The notes beneath the pieces were generated by a model. It saw only the letters and a list, made by a program, of their open reading frames with translations. It searched no databases and was not told where the DNA came from. 64,000 nt of DNA from Chrysoperla carnea (lineage: Eukaryota; Arthropoda; Insecta; Neuroptera; Chrysopidae): assembly GCF_905475395.1 (NCBI RefSeq), contig NC_058341.1:31387501-31451500 (forward strand), given 5' to 3'. The position numbers and the translations under genes are program-made. Each line of letters starts with the position of its first letter. Position 1 is the first letter of the stretch. Below, piece after piece: positions 25,484 through 38,790 of the stretch.

Positions 25484-28400
25484 GTAACGTATGAGATAAC
25501 AAATTAACAAAATAAAAATTTTGTTAAGTAGATAGTAGTAAGTAATGTAAGGCCCCAATCTGAACACAGTCAAGTCAAACTCGATTCGATTCAACTCGAT
25601 AAATAAAAGTGGTTCAAAGATCATCGAATGAACTTTATACGTATTATTCGATTTGGCTACTACTATTTCATGTACTCCAAAACAGATTTATACAATATTC
25701 AAAGCATTAAACAAGTAAAGGAAGGCATCATACACAAAATGAATAAACACCGACCCACACACCGCAAGAACCGTTACATGAATATTCAATCTGGTAATCA
25801 CATACTACATAATGGATTTCTGATCATAGATTTGTAATCATCTAGTATTATAATCTATATATTATTTAAGTGTTCTGATTAAAGAAAATATCACTACCCA
25901 TGGGTTGATACACATACCATCAACACTATCATCGTCATCCCAAAGCAGAATTAAATGGAAGGTTCGATAAGTCGTATCGATAAGGCCTCATTTCCGCCGC
26001 AGAACCATACGATTTGATATTTTCTTTATACAGAGCGTCTTCTTTTTAAGTTGACATATGCTTGAAACTCGATAAATAATTTTGATCGAGGAAAATGATT
26101 CAAAGGAAAAATGTTAGTTTCAAATGTACACATCTTATACCGGTATTGAATTCGATCTAAGTTTTCAGATTCAATTATAATCTCTCTTTAATTCATAACT
26201 GACAAACATTAGCTGAACGCTTTAAATTAGAAAGTTGTTCTTTATTAAAAAAAAATTATACTAAGAAAAACAAAGTTATCACAGCGGTGGAGCTGAAAAG
26301 AGTATGTCGCAGGGGTAAATTGATTTGTTACGCAGGGGTAAATTGGTTTGTTAAGCGAATTTTCTCAAAGTGACAGTGTATCCAATACAAGTCTATTACA
26401 CAAAAATAAAAAACAAAACCTGTGCGAATGTATTTCTAAGTAAATAAAACGGGATTTTCATTCCTTGATCCTTTTGGATGAATGTTATTGCACATTCTGC
26501 CGAAGAAAATTCACTATACTTCGCAGCTCCAACGTAGCTCCTATTTTTTTGCATATGAATAACGTATATAATATTGTTTTGATTAAAAATATTAATAAAA
26601 AATTAAAAGCAGATCATTTTATGAAATCTTGTTGATATGCATAAAATAAACACAATCATTTATGCCGCTCGATCAGTTGGTTGCTTGCTGCAACATAGTT
26701 TTATAATAAATTTATGACGTGGGAAGCAATGAAATAAGGTTTTCTATTGTATCTCAAATAAAATTGTATCTGTATGGTATGAATAGGTATGTCCCTCTTA
26801 TTAAAATAATGTTTATGTGTTTAAGATATTCTAGATATGCCATATAGTTGTTATGAGTAAGTAGTAAGTATTAACAAGCATAATGGTAGTGATTACTTTT
26901 ACAGGCCAGATCCATAGCTTTCTGATTAGTTCAATGGCAGTTGCCAATATCTACCGCAAAGTATCGGCGAAAGCCTTTATATTATACCTAAAATTGCCCT
27001 TCTTGAAATATTGGCGGCAGAAGTAGGTACTGAGTTGTTGTCTGTCGGGAATTCATCAGTAATCAGCATGGCCAAGCTAATGTCTGTTACTCGATGTTGG
27101 ATGCATATTATTTATTCAATAAGTGTACGTGATTCTAAAACATCTTGAAAAAGCACTGAAATATAGTTCAACCTTATAAGAGTTAACGAATAATCCAAAT
27201 AATCTACATTGCTTGAGCTGTTCCCGGAAGCCATACCCAGAGATTGTACTAGTAGATGGTCAAATACCAAAAAAGAACTTTTGTTCGGATTTCGATCGAT
27301 ATCTGTCTTTGGACAAGTTCGAAACGGGTAAGGATATTTTGTTATCCTCTAAATGCTTGGGCATTTTTTCCTATCTCCCCTCGCGAAAGATTTTTTTAAC
27401 AAATGAGTTGAAATTATAGAACTTCCAACTTAAACAACTTGATCAAATCTTACATTTCGATAGCTTTCGGTTGTTGTTAAATTTACGGAACCGGTAGATT
27501 GGCGATATTCTGATAATGAAATCAAGTGGTACACGGTAAGTAGCTCAAAATAAACTCTCTTAAAAAGGTACAATAATTTGCATGCGTTTATCAACATTAC
27601 AATATGTTTATCGAAGCTGCGGATTACATCTGAGTGATATAACACGTCATTTCGATTTTCAGAATGAAAACAATAACTTTCAATCAAGACTTTAATAAAT
27701 ACAGCAATATTTTATTAATGTAAATCATTTATATTATAATAAAATCATAACTTTAATTTTATTATGGCATTTTATATAATAGGGTAAGGTGTAGTACCTA
27801 GAGTCAAATGTACCTTGAATCATTTGTAGTTTCTATTCACATAATGATAACGATATTTTATCAGAATGCAAAAAGGCTGAAGACTTATTGTCAATGTGAT
27901 TTTGAAATTTTTTGGGCAAGAAAAGAATCTTTTGTAATTAAAATAATTTGATTATCCTGATTATCTATTTACAAGCTGTCAATTGCATATTATTTTAAAA
28001 ACCAATCATAACATTACCTCACTGGTTATTGATTAGTAAGTTGTAATACTATATTCCAGTTTTAAACAAAAGGTTACATTTTATGGAGGTAAACTTGAAT
28101 CTAGGAATTGGACAAAAAAAGTGCCTTGAATCTAGGAATTTGTATGCATTTAATTTTAGAACTCTATTATTGGGCTTTATGGGTTTTCAAGTATTGATAT
28201 GCGTAGTATAAAAGAAGTCTTATTCAACTTTAGTCATTAAAAGACAGTTGAAGCTGTTTCTGATCGCTCCGAGTGGTGTCGTCAACTGTAACGATTAGAG
28301 ATAAAAAAGACCGCCTTCAGGTACACCCGATAGGGATGATTCTATGTGCATTGGTGTATGAGCCCTGTTATATTATGATGTTGTACCACGGTCCACACGT

Positions 28401-29951
28401 TTTTATCGATAGTTGTTTAATATTTAAATACTCAAAAATACATAGTGTTGAGAAATAACAGTACTATAAACAGAAAAAATTTTCATTGTGATATTTTAAT
28501 GTATTGCTTTAAAAAAACACATAAGGTAAATTTTGATTCCAGGTACTACACTTTCCCGTTTTCTAATGTCGATTGTGTCAATGCTACAATACTTTATGTA
28601 ACGATATGTTTTATTGTAATTGTTGAAATATAATATCATAAACTTTAGATAAGTTCTAGAAATATAATGAGACACAAAATAAAATTATGTTTTAAACATG
28701 TTTTCCATTGTTCGCTCTTCCATTTTCGTCGTTTTTTATATTGAATTTTTAGAGAATTAATAAAATTACAATAATTTATGCCAAATTATCACCGAATTAT
28801 TTACCACTTTAGTCGTATCGGCGCGGCAACTTGAGTCGATCAAATATTTTATATTTTGAGTGCAAAAGTTTTCCACCATGAGACCGAACCATAATACTTT
28901 CGGCAATTTAACACTACGGAAGGGTGACGATCGACTTGGACAATCTTGAAAAATAGAAGATCAGGGAACTTTGACATTCAGATAATTTCTGAGAATAGTC
29001 AAGGAATTTCATGCTCTGTCAGGCAAAAGGATATATAGAATTATTAATAAATATCTAGTATCCTGTATATTTCAGAATAAATTTTAACCACAAAACATTG
29101 ACTTCTGGATTCGATGATCGAAAACGAGAGTTCATGTGTACACGAGAGTAAATGAGACAAGATTTATAGATATTCGTATCCCCTCGTTCTCGTTGAAATT
29201 AGTCTCGAATTATCTCGGGAAAGCCACTAACGGAAAAAATAAGTAAATTATCGGAATTTCAGTTAAATACTTGAAATGAAATTCAGTTTGCAGACTTCAA
29301 TCTTAGAGATCATATATATTTTTATCCTTCAGAATATCTCAATATATTTTTATCCTTTTTTCTGGCACCGTAACATTTTCTATTCTACGACTATTCTTTG
29401 GCATTTTCATAATACCCCTTACACCTTAAGTTCCCTTACACCGACCACTTTTCCGTAGTGTTAGATATTGTGATTCGGTTTCAGTGTGGATAAGTTTTGG
29501 ATATTTTTCATTTGATAAGATGCGATTATTCATTACCAAATCATCGATTTAAACCTTTCCATTTACAGAATGGAAATGAAAATGATAAATCTGATTCCTT
29601 TAGATAGGTTGAAATGGGATAAATTTCACGTCGAAAATTTCATGAATTTATTTTTGGTAGGTTTTCGCAAGATTTTACTATATTCTGCAATAATTTATTA
29701 TTTATTGAATTATTCTCGTAAATCAGTTTCGACATTCTTGATCCTTCCTTTGATTACCATCTCAATAAAGTATTATATTTTATTAAATGCATTTGCCATT
29801 TTACACAACTCGTTACAAGTATTAAAAATAAATCAAATTTCTTATTTAAAAAATGATTTAAGCTATACTTTCTTAAAGGTGTATATTTATTTATTAAAGC
29901 ATATGTCAACCAAGTATAATAAATAATAATATTAAATAATTTAATAATTAT
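25484..29951. other. AT-rich non-coding stretch with one 118-residue open frame
   Basis: No recognised gene. The longest open frame (29570-29926, plus) starts MEMKMINLIPLDRLKWDKFH and has two hydrophobic segments (about residues 30-48 and 53-78) that loosely recall insect chemoreceptor fragments, but there is no diagnostic motif and I do not claim it as a gene. TTGAATCTAGGAATT is repeated at 28091 and 28129. Confidence 0.4.
26308..26353 (+). repeat. 23-bp tandem duplication
   Basis: CGCAGGGGTAAATTG(A/G)TTTGTTA occurs twice back to back with one difference. Confidence 0.8.
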
Positions 29952-30724
29952 TAGTGGAGTCAATGAATACATAAAACAGGCTTTCTTAGGAAGTCCTCAG
30001 GAACAGCTCCGATTTTGATGATTTTTTTTTCAGAACGATTCTTTTTGTATATTATTTAAAATCAGAAACATTTCAGATGGGGGAAATAATCTGGAGGGGG
30101 AATAGCCAATGTCGTGACTGATTTCGAGAAATTATTGATTTTATACTGTAAATGTCACATAAAAAAGGATTTTTCGAAATTTACTTGCTGATAATGTAGC
30201 ATTCTATAGGTGAAAGAATTTTTAAAATCGGTAACGTAGTGAACTCAAAAATGTCGGTTTCAGTATTTAATTGATTTTAACTTTTGCTACGGAACCTTAA
30301 TTTTTTTGAAAATAAAATATAGCCCATTTTACTTGCTGATAATGTAGCATTATATAGGTGAAAGAATTTTTAAAATCGGTTAAGAAATGAACTCAAAAAT
30401 GACGGTTTTTATATATTTTCATACAAACTTTCATCCCCTATTTCACCCTTTTAGGGGGTGAATTTCGAAAAATCCTTTTTTATGTGACATTTACAGTATA
30501 AAATCAATAATTTCTCAAAATTTCAAACTTCTATCATTAGCGATTTAGGCTGGGAGTCGATACATCAGTCACGACATTGGCTATTCCCCCTCCAGATTAT
30601 TTCCCCCATCTGAAATGTTTCTGATTTTAAATAATATACAAAAAGAATCGTTCTGAAAAAAAAATCATCAAAATCGGAGCTGTTCCTGAGGACTTCCAAG
30701 TAAAAACACTCATTGACTCCACTA
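29952..30724. mobile_element. MITE with long terminal inverted repeats, TA target site
   Basis: The ends TAGTGGAGTCAATGA (29952) and TCATTGACTCCACTA (to 30724) begin long inverted repeats spanning about 29952-30180 and 30461-30724. The right arm carries an extra stretch of roughly 40 bp. The outer TA on each side suggests a TA target duplication, as in Tc1/mariner-type MITEs. The middle contains an 80-bp direct duplication (30181-30260 and 30329-30408, starting TTACTTGCTGATAATGTAGC). No coding capacity is seen. Confidence 0.85.
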
Positions 30725-30805
30725 TATATATTAAAGTAGAATTATTAAAACATGTGTATCATTTTAATACTTCCTTAAAAAAACAATTAATCATTTAATT
30801 AATAT

Positions 30806-30982
30806 TGAAAGTCAAGTTTGTTTACTTTGTGTTCACAGCCACCGGTATGTGAAAACAAACATGGAGGCGGAAAATTGGCAGAGGTGGCAATCAGAAGGGA
30901 TCTACACGCATACCTACTACTGCCCAAATCGCAAAAGGATATTATCGCGGAAATTACAAAGAAAATAGAACCAGACGTATAG
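30806..30982 (+). other. unassigned exon-like open frame
   Basis: A frame without stops to TAG at 30980-30982 encodes ENKHGGGKLAEVAIRRDLHA followed by YLLLPKSQKDIIAEITKKIEPDV. Its base composition (GC-richer than its flanks) and balanced amino-acid use look like real coding sequence. TTCACAG at 30832-30838 could be a splice acceptor. I do not recognise the family; a decayed transposon fragment is as likely as an exon. Confidence 0.3.
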
Positions 30983-33175
30983 AATGACAGAGGTATTTGC
31001 ATGAATACTGAAAATGTGAGGTCAAAATCGCAAGGAGATTTCTGAGTTATAAAAAGACCTTGGTCTGTATAATCTCTGGAGGTATTACAAGAAACAGTGC
31101 TGATCAGTGATCAACCTAAAAAAATGGAAGCCCACAAATGATAATTCTTCATTTCTTGCGAGGATGATATAAATGACCTGGAAGTAAATGAGACAGACAA
31201 AATTCGAAGTATTGTTGTCGATTTGTTAATAAAATAAATCGTATTTGTTTATTCTCAAGAGATGTATGCGACTTTGATGTTGTACATCTAACAATAATTC
31301 AGAACATTGGGGAAATTTTCTGTATTACACGAAAATAGATTTAATAATTGCTTATTGCTCGTATATTATAATATCGAATCATTTTGTTTCACACACAACT
31401 TACAATTTTTATATGTAATACAAGTTGTCTAATCAAATAAATTGTTACGTGTATTCTTTTTGTAAAAAACCACAGATGTAAAACACATTTCATTACAAAA
31501 ACGGATTTGATTTCAGACAACTTCTTAGAAAATATTATCTTTATTTTTTTAAGAATAAATAAAGTAAATTTTCATTATTTTTGATTTCATTTTTTTACGA
31601 ATTACCTTTAAAAGGCAGGTGCAAGTGTAATTACAAAATTCGGAAAACATTTTTTCACTTTCATGAGTTCCGAATTTTTATTTACAATGTCATTTTAATA
31701 AACTACGAAATTTTTTAGTAGAAATGCGAATCAGCAAGATTTTCATCGGAACCTATATAGGTAAGATAGAGATTAATTATGAATTCCAGTATGTTAAATA
31801 GATTTTTATTGTTATAAAAGCCTCACTTCTGTGTGTTTTAATACTTCCTGTCATTGCCAAGAGCTTTTAATAACTTTTTCAATTTTCATCAAATATCATC
31901 AAGGCTATGTAAATCGCCGCAAGACATTTTCTTATAATCTTAGGTATTGCGATACAACAATGTTCCGAACATTTCCAACAAGAAAATAATTAAAATATGC
32001 GTTCGTTACTCCATTGAATATTCATCATTGTGATTGGCAAACGCATGAAGTGAACGATATATTTCGTCTCTTTTCATTAAGTTTAGTAAGACCAATAACT
32101 AATTTTATTCGTAATTTTATCATGTCCTGTGAAAATTTTTTCCAAAACTAGCCTTTAGAAGTGAGAAACGGCCTTGATTGCCTACCAGCTCAGTAAACAT
32201 ATGTACAGAATTATCAAATCAAAAAAATTTTAAACCACCATAGTTACCGTGTTAAAAATCGGGTTTATTTTGGAATATATATTTATAATTTAATCAAAAC
32301 TATCGATCCACCTGACTAAAATAAATATTTTGCAATTTTGCATTTGATATTTTATTAAAAAAAATCCTCTTATAAACCTTTTTTTTTCATCTATAAAGAA
32401 ACAGAATTCAATCTGATATATCCGGTAAGAAGTATACCATCTAAAATCTAACTAAGGTACATATCAAAGAATTTTATTATTTAGTGCAAAATATCTTTTG
32501 TCAACATTCTTTTTCAAAAAGTGGTATTAAATACCTAACAAGTTAAATATTTTTGCATATAAATATCTTACTTTATTTTACAATTGTCCAAAGTAAAACA
32601 CATATAAAAGCCGACAAAGGATTTCACATACGTTTTTATATTCACATGTAGGCATATTATATTACTATACACACACATTACGATAATACTATCCTCCTCC
32701 CCTTCTTCGGATGGTGTTACACTCATGTTAAAGAAGTTGATAACCTTCGATTTAAAAAAAATTGTTCCTTAATAGGTAAATACCCACTCAAAAATAAAGC
32801 CGATGATTGTTTAATTGTTCCTAAATAGATTTGTATTATTAAGAGTTTTAAAAGGATGATATCAAATTCATTTCCGAAACAAATAGAAAATGATACATCC
32901 TTAAATTTTGAAAGATTGCGTTTGATGCCGACTGACAATATCATGTCCCATAGTTATATCGTAAATTTGTAATACAAAATACTAAATTACCATTTTTATT
33001 TTTATAATGGAATTGACATATTTTTAAAAAATATACCTACTGTACCGACGTATATACCTTTAATAAAATTTCTCTGTGAACCGACTTATTCTTATTGCCG
33101 ACAAGAGACATATATTAAGGAAGAACGAGAAGGTTGGGAACTTTCAGAAACATGATTTAGCTTAAATACGTTTAA
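30983..33175. other. AT-rich non-coding stretch
   Basis: Nothing recognisable is present on either strand. Confidence 0.5.
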
Positions 33176-33300
33176 GGGCCATTCATTAATTACGTAAGCA
33201 TGATTTTGATGATTTTTGGCCTCTCTTCCCTCCTCCCCAAGTAAGCATACATAAGATTTCTCGAACCTCCTCTTTTTTTTTGCGTAAGATTAAATCCCGT
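33176..33300 (+). repeat. partial MITE, GGCCATTCATTAATTACGTA type
   Basis: The start GGGCCATTCATTAATTACGTAAG followed by a pyrimidine-rich CCTCTCTTCCCTCCTCCCC and a second GCGTAAG block resembles a widespread class of animal MITEs whose ends read GGCCATTCA-AAATTACGTA. The right end is missing. The foldback element begins about 40 bp further on. Confidence 0.5.
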
Positions 33301-33361
33301 TTTTCCGAATAATAAAACGTTCTAAGAAAAGGTATAGTAGAGTGAAATTACGCCTTGTGTA

Positions 33362-34319
33362 TGGATTAAAAGTTCGAGCAGTGAAACTTTGGGGTTTTTC
33401 TTTTCACATCAAAATAAGTATTTTTTGAAATTTTTTACTTTCCCGGAGTGGTGCAACATGTTTAAAAAACAAAATGGCGTCAAAAATGAAATTTTTTTCA
33501 GAAATTTTATCATTTTTATTTTATATTCGCAAAAGGAGACATCGGTGCATATCCAAATTTGGTAGGTTTGTAGTCCATGATAAGAACTACTCCTCATAAT
33601 TTTTTGGTGGGGTTTCGTCTCTTCCCCTCCCAGTTATATATATATGTATACATACATATGGTAAAACAGTTCATTAGACTATAACTTGAAAAATATTCGA
33701 TTGATTTTAATGAAACTAATATCAATAGTAGGTTTTATTACTTGCAACTTTCGGTTAAAATTTTAGCGAAATCCGTTAAATAGTTCGGCCAAAATTTCCA
33801 ATTTAGGGAATTGTTTAAAATGGCTGCCATTTTATGCCATTTTGTCCTACGAGGTTAAATTTTTTTTTAAATTGTAGCATTTTTTATTATCTTTCGATTT
33901 TATAATAAGTGGTTTACCCGTAAAATGACTCCTTGATCCATATTTTTGCGAAAAACGGAAAATTTAACACTTTCTGGAAATAATTGTTTGGGGGATGTAT
34001 GGACTGGCTTTGGGGGGTGTTTTTTGCTTTTGCATGAGAAAACTATTTTTAAAAGAGGTCTATATGGTTTAAAGCAAAATTTTTAAGTTTTAACCCCCGC
34101 GCTGTAAGGGGGAAGGGGTGTATGAAATAAATGTATCTTAAAGGATTTTAAAAAGAGGTCAAAATAGTTTAAAATGCTAAAGTAACCCAAAATTTTAGAT
34201 GCTATTATTAATATAGCACTTTTTACAACATCCACCCCTTCCCCTCCCGCTTTCATATTTTTTGCAAATTCAAAATTTTTATGACGTATAAAGGGGTTTT
34301 GGGGGTCGCTGATCTCGAA
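33362..34319. repeat. left arm of the foldback element
   Basis: This arm is the reverse complement of 34385-35345. Inner end: GGTCGCTGATCTCGAA at 34304-34319. It contains a stretch mixing short G-rich and C-rich runs at about 34005-34270. Confidence 0.9.
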
Positions 34320-34384
34320 CTTTTGGCCCAAATAAGTACACCCCCTAAAAATATTACAATTGTTTTTGATAATCTATTGCAAAA

Positions 34385-35345
34385 TTCGAGATCAGCGACC
34401 CCAAAAACCCCTTTATACGTCATAAAAATTTTGAATTTGCCAAAAATATGAAAGCGGGAGGGGAAGGGGTGGATGTTGTAAAAAGTGCTATATTAATAAA
34501 AGCATCTAAAATTTTGGGTTACTTTAGCATTTTAAACTATTTTGACCTCTTTTTTAAATCCTTTAAGATACATTTATTTCCTAACACCCCTTCCCCCTTA
34601 CAGCGCGGGGGTTAAAACTTAAAAATTTTGCTTTAAACCATATAGACCTCTTTTAAAAATAGTTTTCTCATGCAAAAGCAAAAAACACCCCCCAAAGCCA
34701 GTCCATACATCCCCCAAACAATTATTTCCAGAAAGTGTTAAATTTTCCGTTTTTCGCAAAAATATGGATCAAGGAGTCATTTTACGGGTAAACCACTTAT
34801 TATAAAATCGAAAGATAATAAAAAATGCTACAATTTAAAAAAAAATTTAACCTCGTAGGACAAAATGGCATAAAATGGCAGCCATTTTAAACAATTCCCT
34901 AAATTGGAAATTTTGGCCGAACTATTTAACGGATTTCGCTAAAATTTTAACCGAAAGTTGCAAGTAATAAAACCTACTATTGATATTAGTTTCATTAAAA
35001 TCAATCGAATATTTTTCAAGTTATAGTCTAATGAACTGTTTTACCATATGTATGTATACATATATATATAACTGGGAGGGGAAGAGACGAAACCCCACCA
35101 AAAAATTATGAGGAGTAGTTCTTATCATGGACTACAAACCTACCAAATTTGGATATGCACCGATGTCTCCTTTTGCGAATATAAAATAAAAATGATAAAA
35201 TTTCTGAAAAAAATTTCATTTTTGACGCCATTTTGTTTTTTAAACATGTTGCACCACTCCGGGAAAGTAAAAAATTTCAAAAAATACTTATTTTGATGTG
35301 AAAAGAAAAACCCCAAAGTTTCGCTGCTCGAACTTTTAATCCATA
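34385..35345. repeat. right arm of the foldback element
   Basis: This arm is the mirror of the left arm, beginning TTCGAGATCAGCGACC at 34385. Its outer part (from 35034) and the adjoining sequence to 35375 also recur at 53468-53813 with the same length and only a few substitutions. Confidence 0.9.
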
Positions 35346-35500
35346 TAACAGCCTTTTTTTGCTTAGATTTACTCCAGTAGTACAGTTATACACTAAATGA
35401 CTAAAACTCTCAGTTTGACGTAAATTCAAGATTTCTATTCTTTAGCAGATAATTTAGCTTTTGTATACTCTTTCATTACTATCAGATATACATTATTTTT

Positions 35501-36031
35501 ATACCATGTATATATGAAATATACATAGTATATTAAATTAAGTCCCAAGTTTGTAACACTTAAAATATACGAAAAAAATTTTCGTATAGATGTTCATAGA
35601 ATCATCAAATTAGTCCATTTTCGGTTGTCCGTCCGCCCGTCTGTAAACACGATAATTTTAAAAAAAGAAAAAAGATATCAAGCTGAAATTTTTACAGCGA
35701 ACTCAAGACGTAAAAAGAGTGGTCGTGAGGTTCGTAAATGAGCGATATAGGTCAATTGGGTCTTGTAAACTGTTAGAAATTGAACAAAAGTTCAAAGAAC
35801 AAAAAATAAACAACTTTTGTTTGAAACATTTTTTTGTAAACTTTACTGTTTAATCACGAGGGCACACATTAGATGCAAATTTTATTTCCCATATGTATTA
35901 ATATGGGATTATCAGTTATGTATGTGTGACATGTATAGGTAGGTATATGTGTAATGTGATAGAGTAATCAACACTGTCTATACATGCTATTTCAACAATT
36001 AACTCAGTCAATTGTTTGTTTTCACTTGTTA
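35501..36031 (-). repeat. dispersed repeat E, copy 3 (reverse)
   Basis: This is the reverse complement of the same family: the terminal hairpin (ATACCATGTATATATG onward) is at the low-coordinate end, GTCCGTCCGCCCGTCTG at about 35629, and GTTTTCACTTGTT at 36019-36031. It lies about 125 bp beyond the foldback element. Confidence 0.8.
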
Positions 36032-38593
36032 TATTATTAATATAAGACAAGTATCTTGTCTTTGGGATATTATTAAATTATAATTAAAAGTAAGTTTTTA
36101 AATAATCTTAAAGTGAACAAACATAAATCAGTTAAACAATCTATAAGCGAATAACACTTATAAAATAATAATCGATTAATTTTGATCATTTCGGATAATC
36201 AATCGTTAATTATACCTATTGTCAACGTATTTAGTTGAAAGTTTGGCCTTAATAAAAAGTTACATCTTTTGTTGAAATCTTTTTTCGTCAGTTTCTAAAG
36301 GATTTATTTTTTGTACGAAAAAATGTTTCCCGAACTAGAATTGTTTGTCATTTTATCAAGAATAATTTTCTAATTTTAAATTTCCCTTTACGAGATATTT
36401 AAATAATTAACTATGTTGCTGGTTATCTCCACTTGTATGCAGATACATTTTTTACTTAATTTCCTTCTATTTCAACTTCTTTCAAATATAAATTTTTTTC
36501 ATGAAGGTTCTTTGTACACGAAGTTTTAGATAACAAATACTGATTGTTTTAAAATACCTTAACGTAAGTCACATCGTGCGTTAATCGACCACCTTGTTAA
36601 AGTAGTCAATAGCCAAGTATTTTTATGTTGAAAACGAAACTTGTATAATGCATCACACAACTTCCATTAATATTCTTCAAGAAGTAAACAAAATTTAGTG
36701 GATATTTTATAATTTAAGAAAGTGTTACTTATTGAACGAAATACAGAAATCTAAAATACAGACAAAAACTATTCCACTTACTTGCACTTAGGGGAATAAA
36801 GTTGACCTTACAATTTCTATCTCATAGATAACAATATCTGCCAAGAAACTATATAGTCTCCCCTAATACTTAACGCATGTATTTGCGAATGTCCCATACA
36901 GAAAATAGCAACCGTGCCAATAGTGGTTAAAATCTAGGAGAAGATTATTAAGCATTGGGACAGTCTTGGAAACTCATAATAGTGCAGTCTGAATTAACAT
37001 TGTAACATCGCTTCAAGCTTGGGGTCCCAAGTCTGGATATCCAATCTTCGTCCAAGTTACGGAGTAAAAAAAAATCATTTTTAATCGTTTTTATGATATT
37101 CTGTATACATATTAGGCTATAATAAACGAGTTTTCTGAATAATTCAAATTCTAAGTCAAATTTGGCAATTCTAATTTGGGATATTTTTTCAGTTCTTTAT
37201 TTTTACCATGAGCCTGCAAAGTGTCCATAATCAATTTACCACGCTTCTAATATTAATAAATTCTTCATATCACTGTTACCCCAGAAAAATTACACTAGCT
37301 GAAAGTTACTAGCTTTCGTTTATTTAGACAAGAGTTATCCAGAAAAGAATAATTTAAAAGATACGTTATCCGTTATCTCCTGATAACAATTGGAGTAAAA
37401 TGATTCTACGACATTTACAAAACACATGAGTCATACTTTTTCAAAACAGGAATTCCAAAATAAATAAGATTATCACTTTTTAACAAATCTACAATGGGAC
37501 TTCACTCTTTTCAAAATATAAACTGTCTTAGTTTTAAGAAAAGTATTTTAACATATTTAATATTTATATACATCTAATGTTGAAATTTGTAAACTAATGC
37601 TATGATTACGATGGAAGTATTAAAAAAATAAATATGTGCTTTGCTATACAGATTCTTTGGGTAAATTCACAAGCGTGATATCGTAGCTAAAATCTATAGT
37701 GTAAAGTTTCACTGTAAAATATCTATCTTCATAATGCCACTTTTTGTTATTTTTATACAATCATTATGAAAGACACACAATAATTTTCGTTACTGCTTAA
37801 CTCGTATAGGTTATTCTATAGATTGAGAAATTTTAAAAGTGCTTACTTTGTATGTAGCTCCTTCAGAGACAAAGTTGACTATTTACCTATAATTAAAACC
37901 CTTTTCCTTACAAAATCTTTAGATTCAATTCTTTTGTAAATAATATCACATTGCTTAATTATTGAAATGAAAAGTTAGAGAGTTATGCTAAGCTGTTCGT
38001 TTCATAAATAAAATCATGAGAAATTGCACAATTTAAGCTATATCGAAATATCTAATTCCCTATACGCTACTGTTTGAAATTTATAGATGTCAAATCACAA
38101 ATAGGGTATTGAATTATAGATAACAAATAGGAAATAAAATGATTTATAACATACAATGGCTACCTATACGAGTTGAGTGTATAACATTTATATACATAAA
38201 TGATACACATATCACACATGCCGACAAAATATTTATTTTCATTTATTTTGATATCCTGATTCTTGGATATTTCGTAGTGGTAATCTGTCAATGATTTTAT
38301 ATGTTAACAAACGTTTGAATGTTGTGTCTATTTCCACCTCTGTATACAAAATAATATACAGTAACACAGTATGTCCCATTCCCATGAGGATCGTAACGAG
38401 GGTATTTGCGCTGCTGGTGGCAAGTATTTAGGTTACGCCTTATATGTATCGGGATCGGCTCTAACGATTTTGACGTATACTGATAGTATTTAAAATAAAA
38501 CTAAAGGAAAAATTGGGGAGAGTAGCCATAATTGTGTCATTTTACCTTAAAGAGTCTATACATTTAATTGATAAACATTTTAAAATTTGTTAT
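36032..38593. other. AT-rich non-coding stretch
   Basis: Nothing recognisable is present on either strand. The reading frames are short and AT-driven. Confidence 0.5.
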
Positions 38594-38790
38594 CAAAATT
38601 AACCTAGCTCTAATAGGTTTCAGGTATGTCCTAGGTTTTAAGAATGAATCCTGGTGCCGGAATGAAGCACATAAGTGATAGTTAGCGAAAAACTGATATC
38701 GTAGCTGAAAAGAATGACTCAAAGTTAGTGGATTTAAAAAAAATTCCAATAAGATCGGATCAAATTTGCCTATGTTATAAAAAAAAAAAA
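38594..38790 (-). repeat. solitary reversed fragment of the 316-bp satellite
   Basis: Read on the minus strand this region gives the monomer part from AACACAGGCAAATTTGATCC-like sequence through the TTGGAATTTTTTTTAAATCC block and the GCTAACTATCACTTATGTGC block to CCTATTAGAGCTAGGTTAAT, with substitutions and a small insertion. It shows that the satellite also exists as dispersed, inverted single copies. Confidence 0.75.

Larger units (their letters stand above)
33340..35375. mobile_element. 2-kb foldback element (near-perfect palindrome)
   Basis: Two arms of just under 1 kb (about 33362-34319 and 34385-35345) are near-identical reverse complements, with only scattered differences and small indels seen. 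A 65-bp unique spacer (34320-34384) separates them. The element is flanked by AGTA at 33336-33339 and 35376-35379, a possible 4-bp target duplication. The left outer 20-40 bp are more diverged. No protein domain is visible, and the same 62-residue reading frame appears in mirror image at 33409-33597 and 35108-35296, simply reflecting the palindrome. It could be a foldback transposon or an inverted dimer of a smaller repeat. A transcript through it would form a long hairpin. Confidence 0.85.

Noticed and set aside
33409..35296. Identical 62-residue reading frames on opposite strands (33409-33597 and 35108-35296)
   Set aside because: They only reflect the palindrome's two arms; no domain or coding bias is seen.
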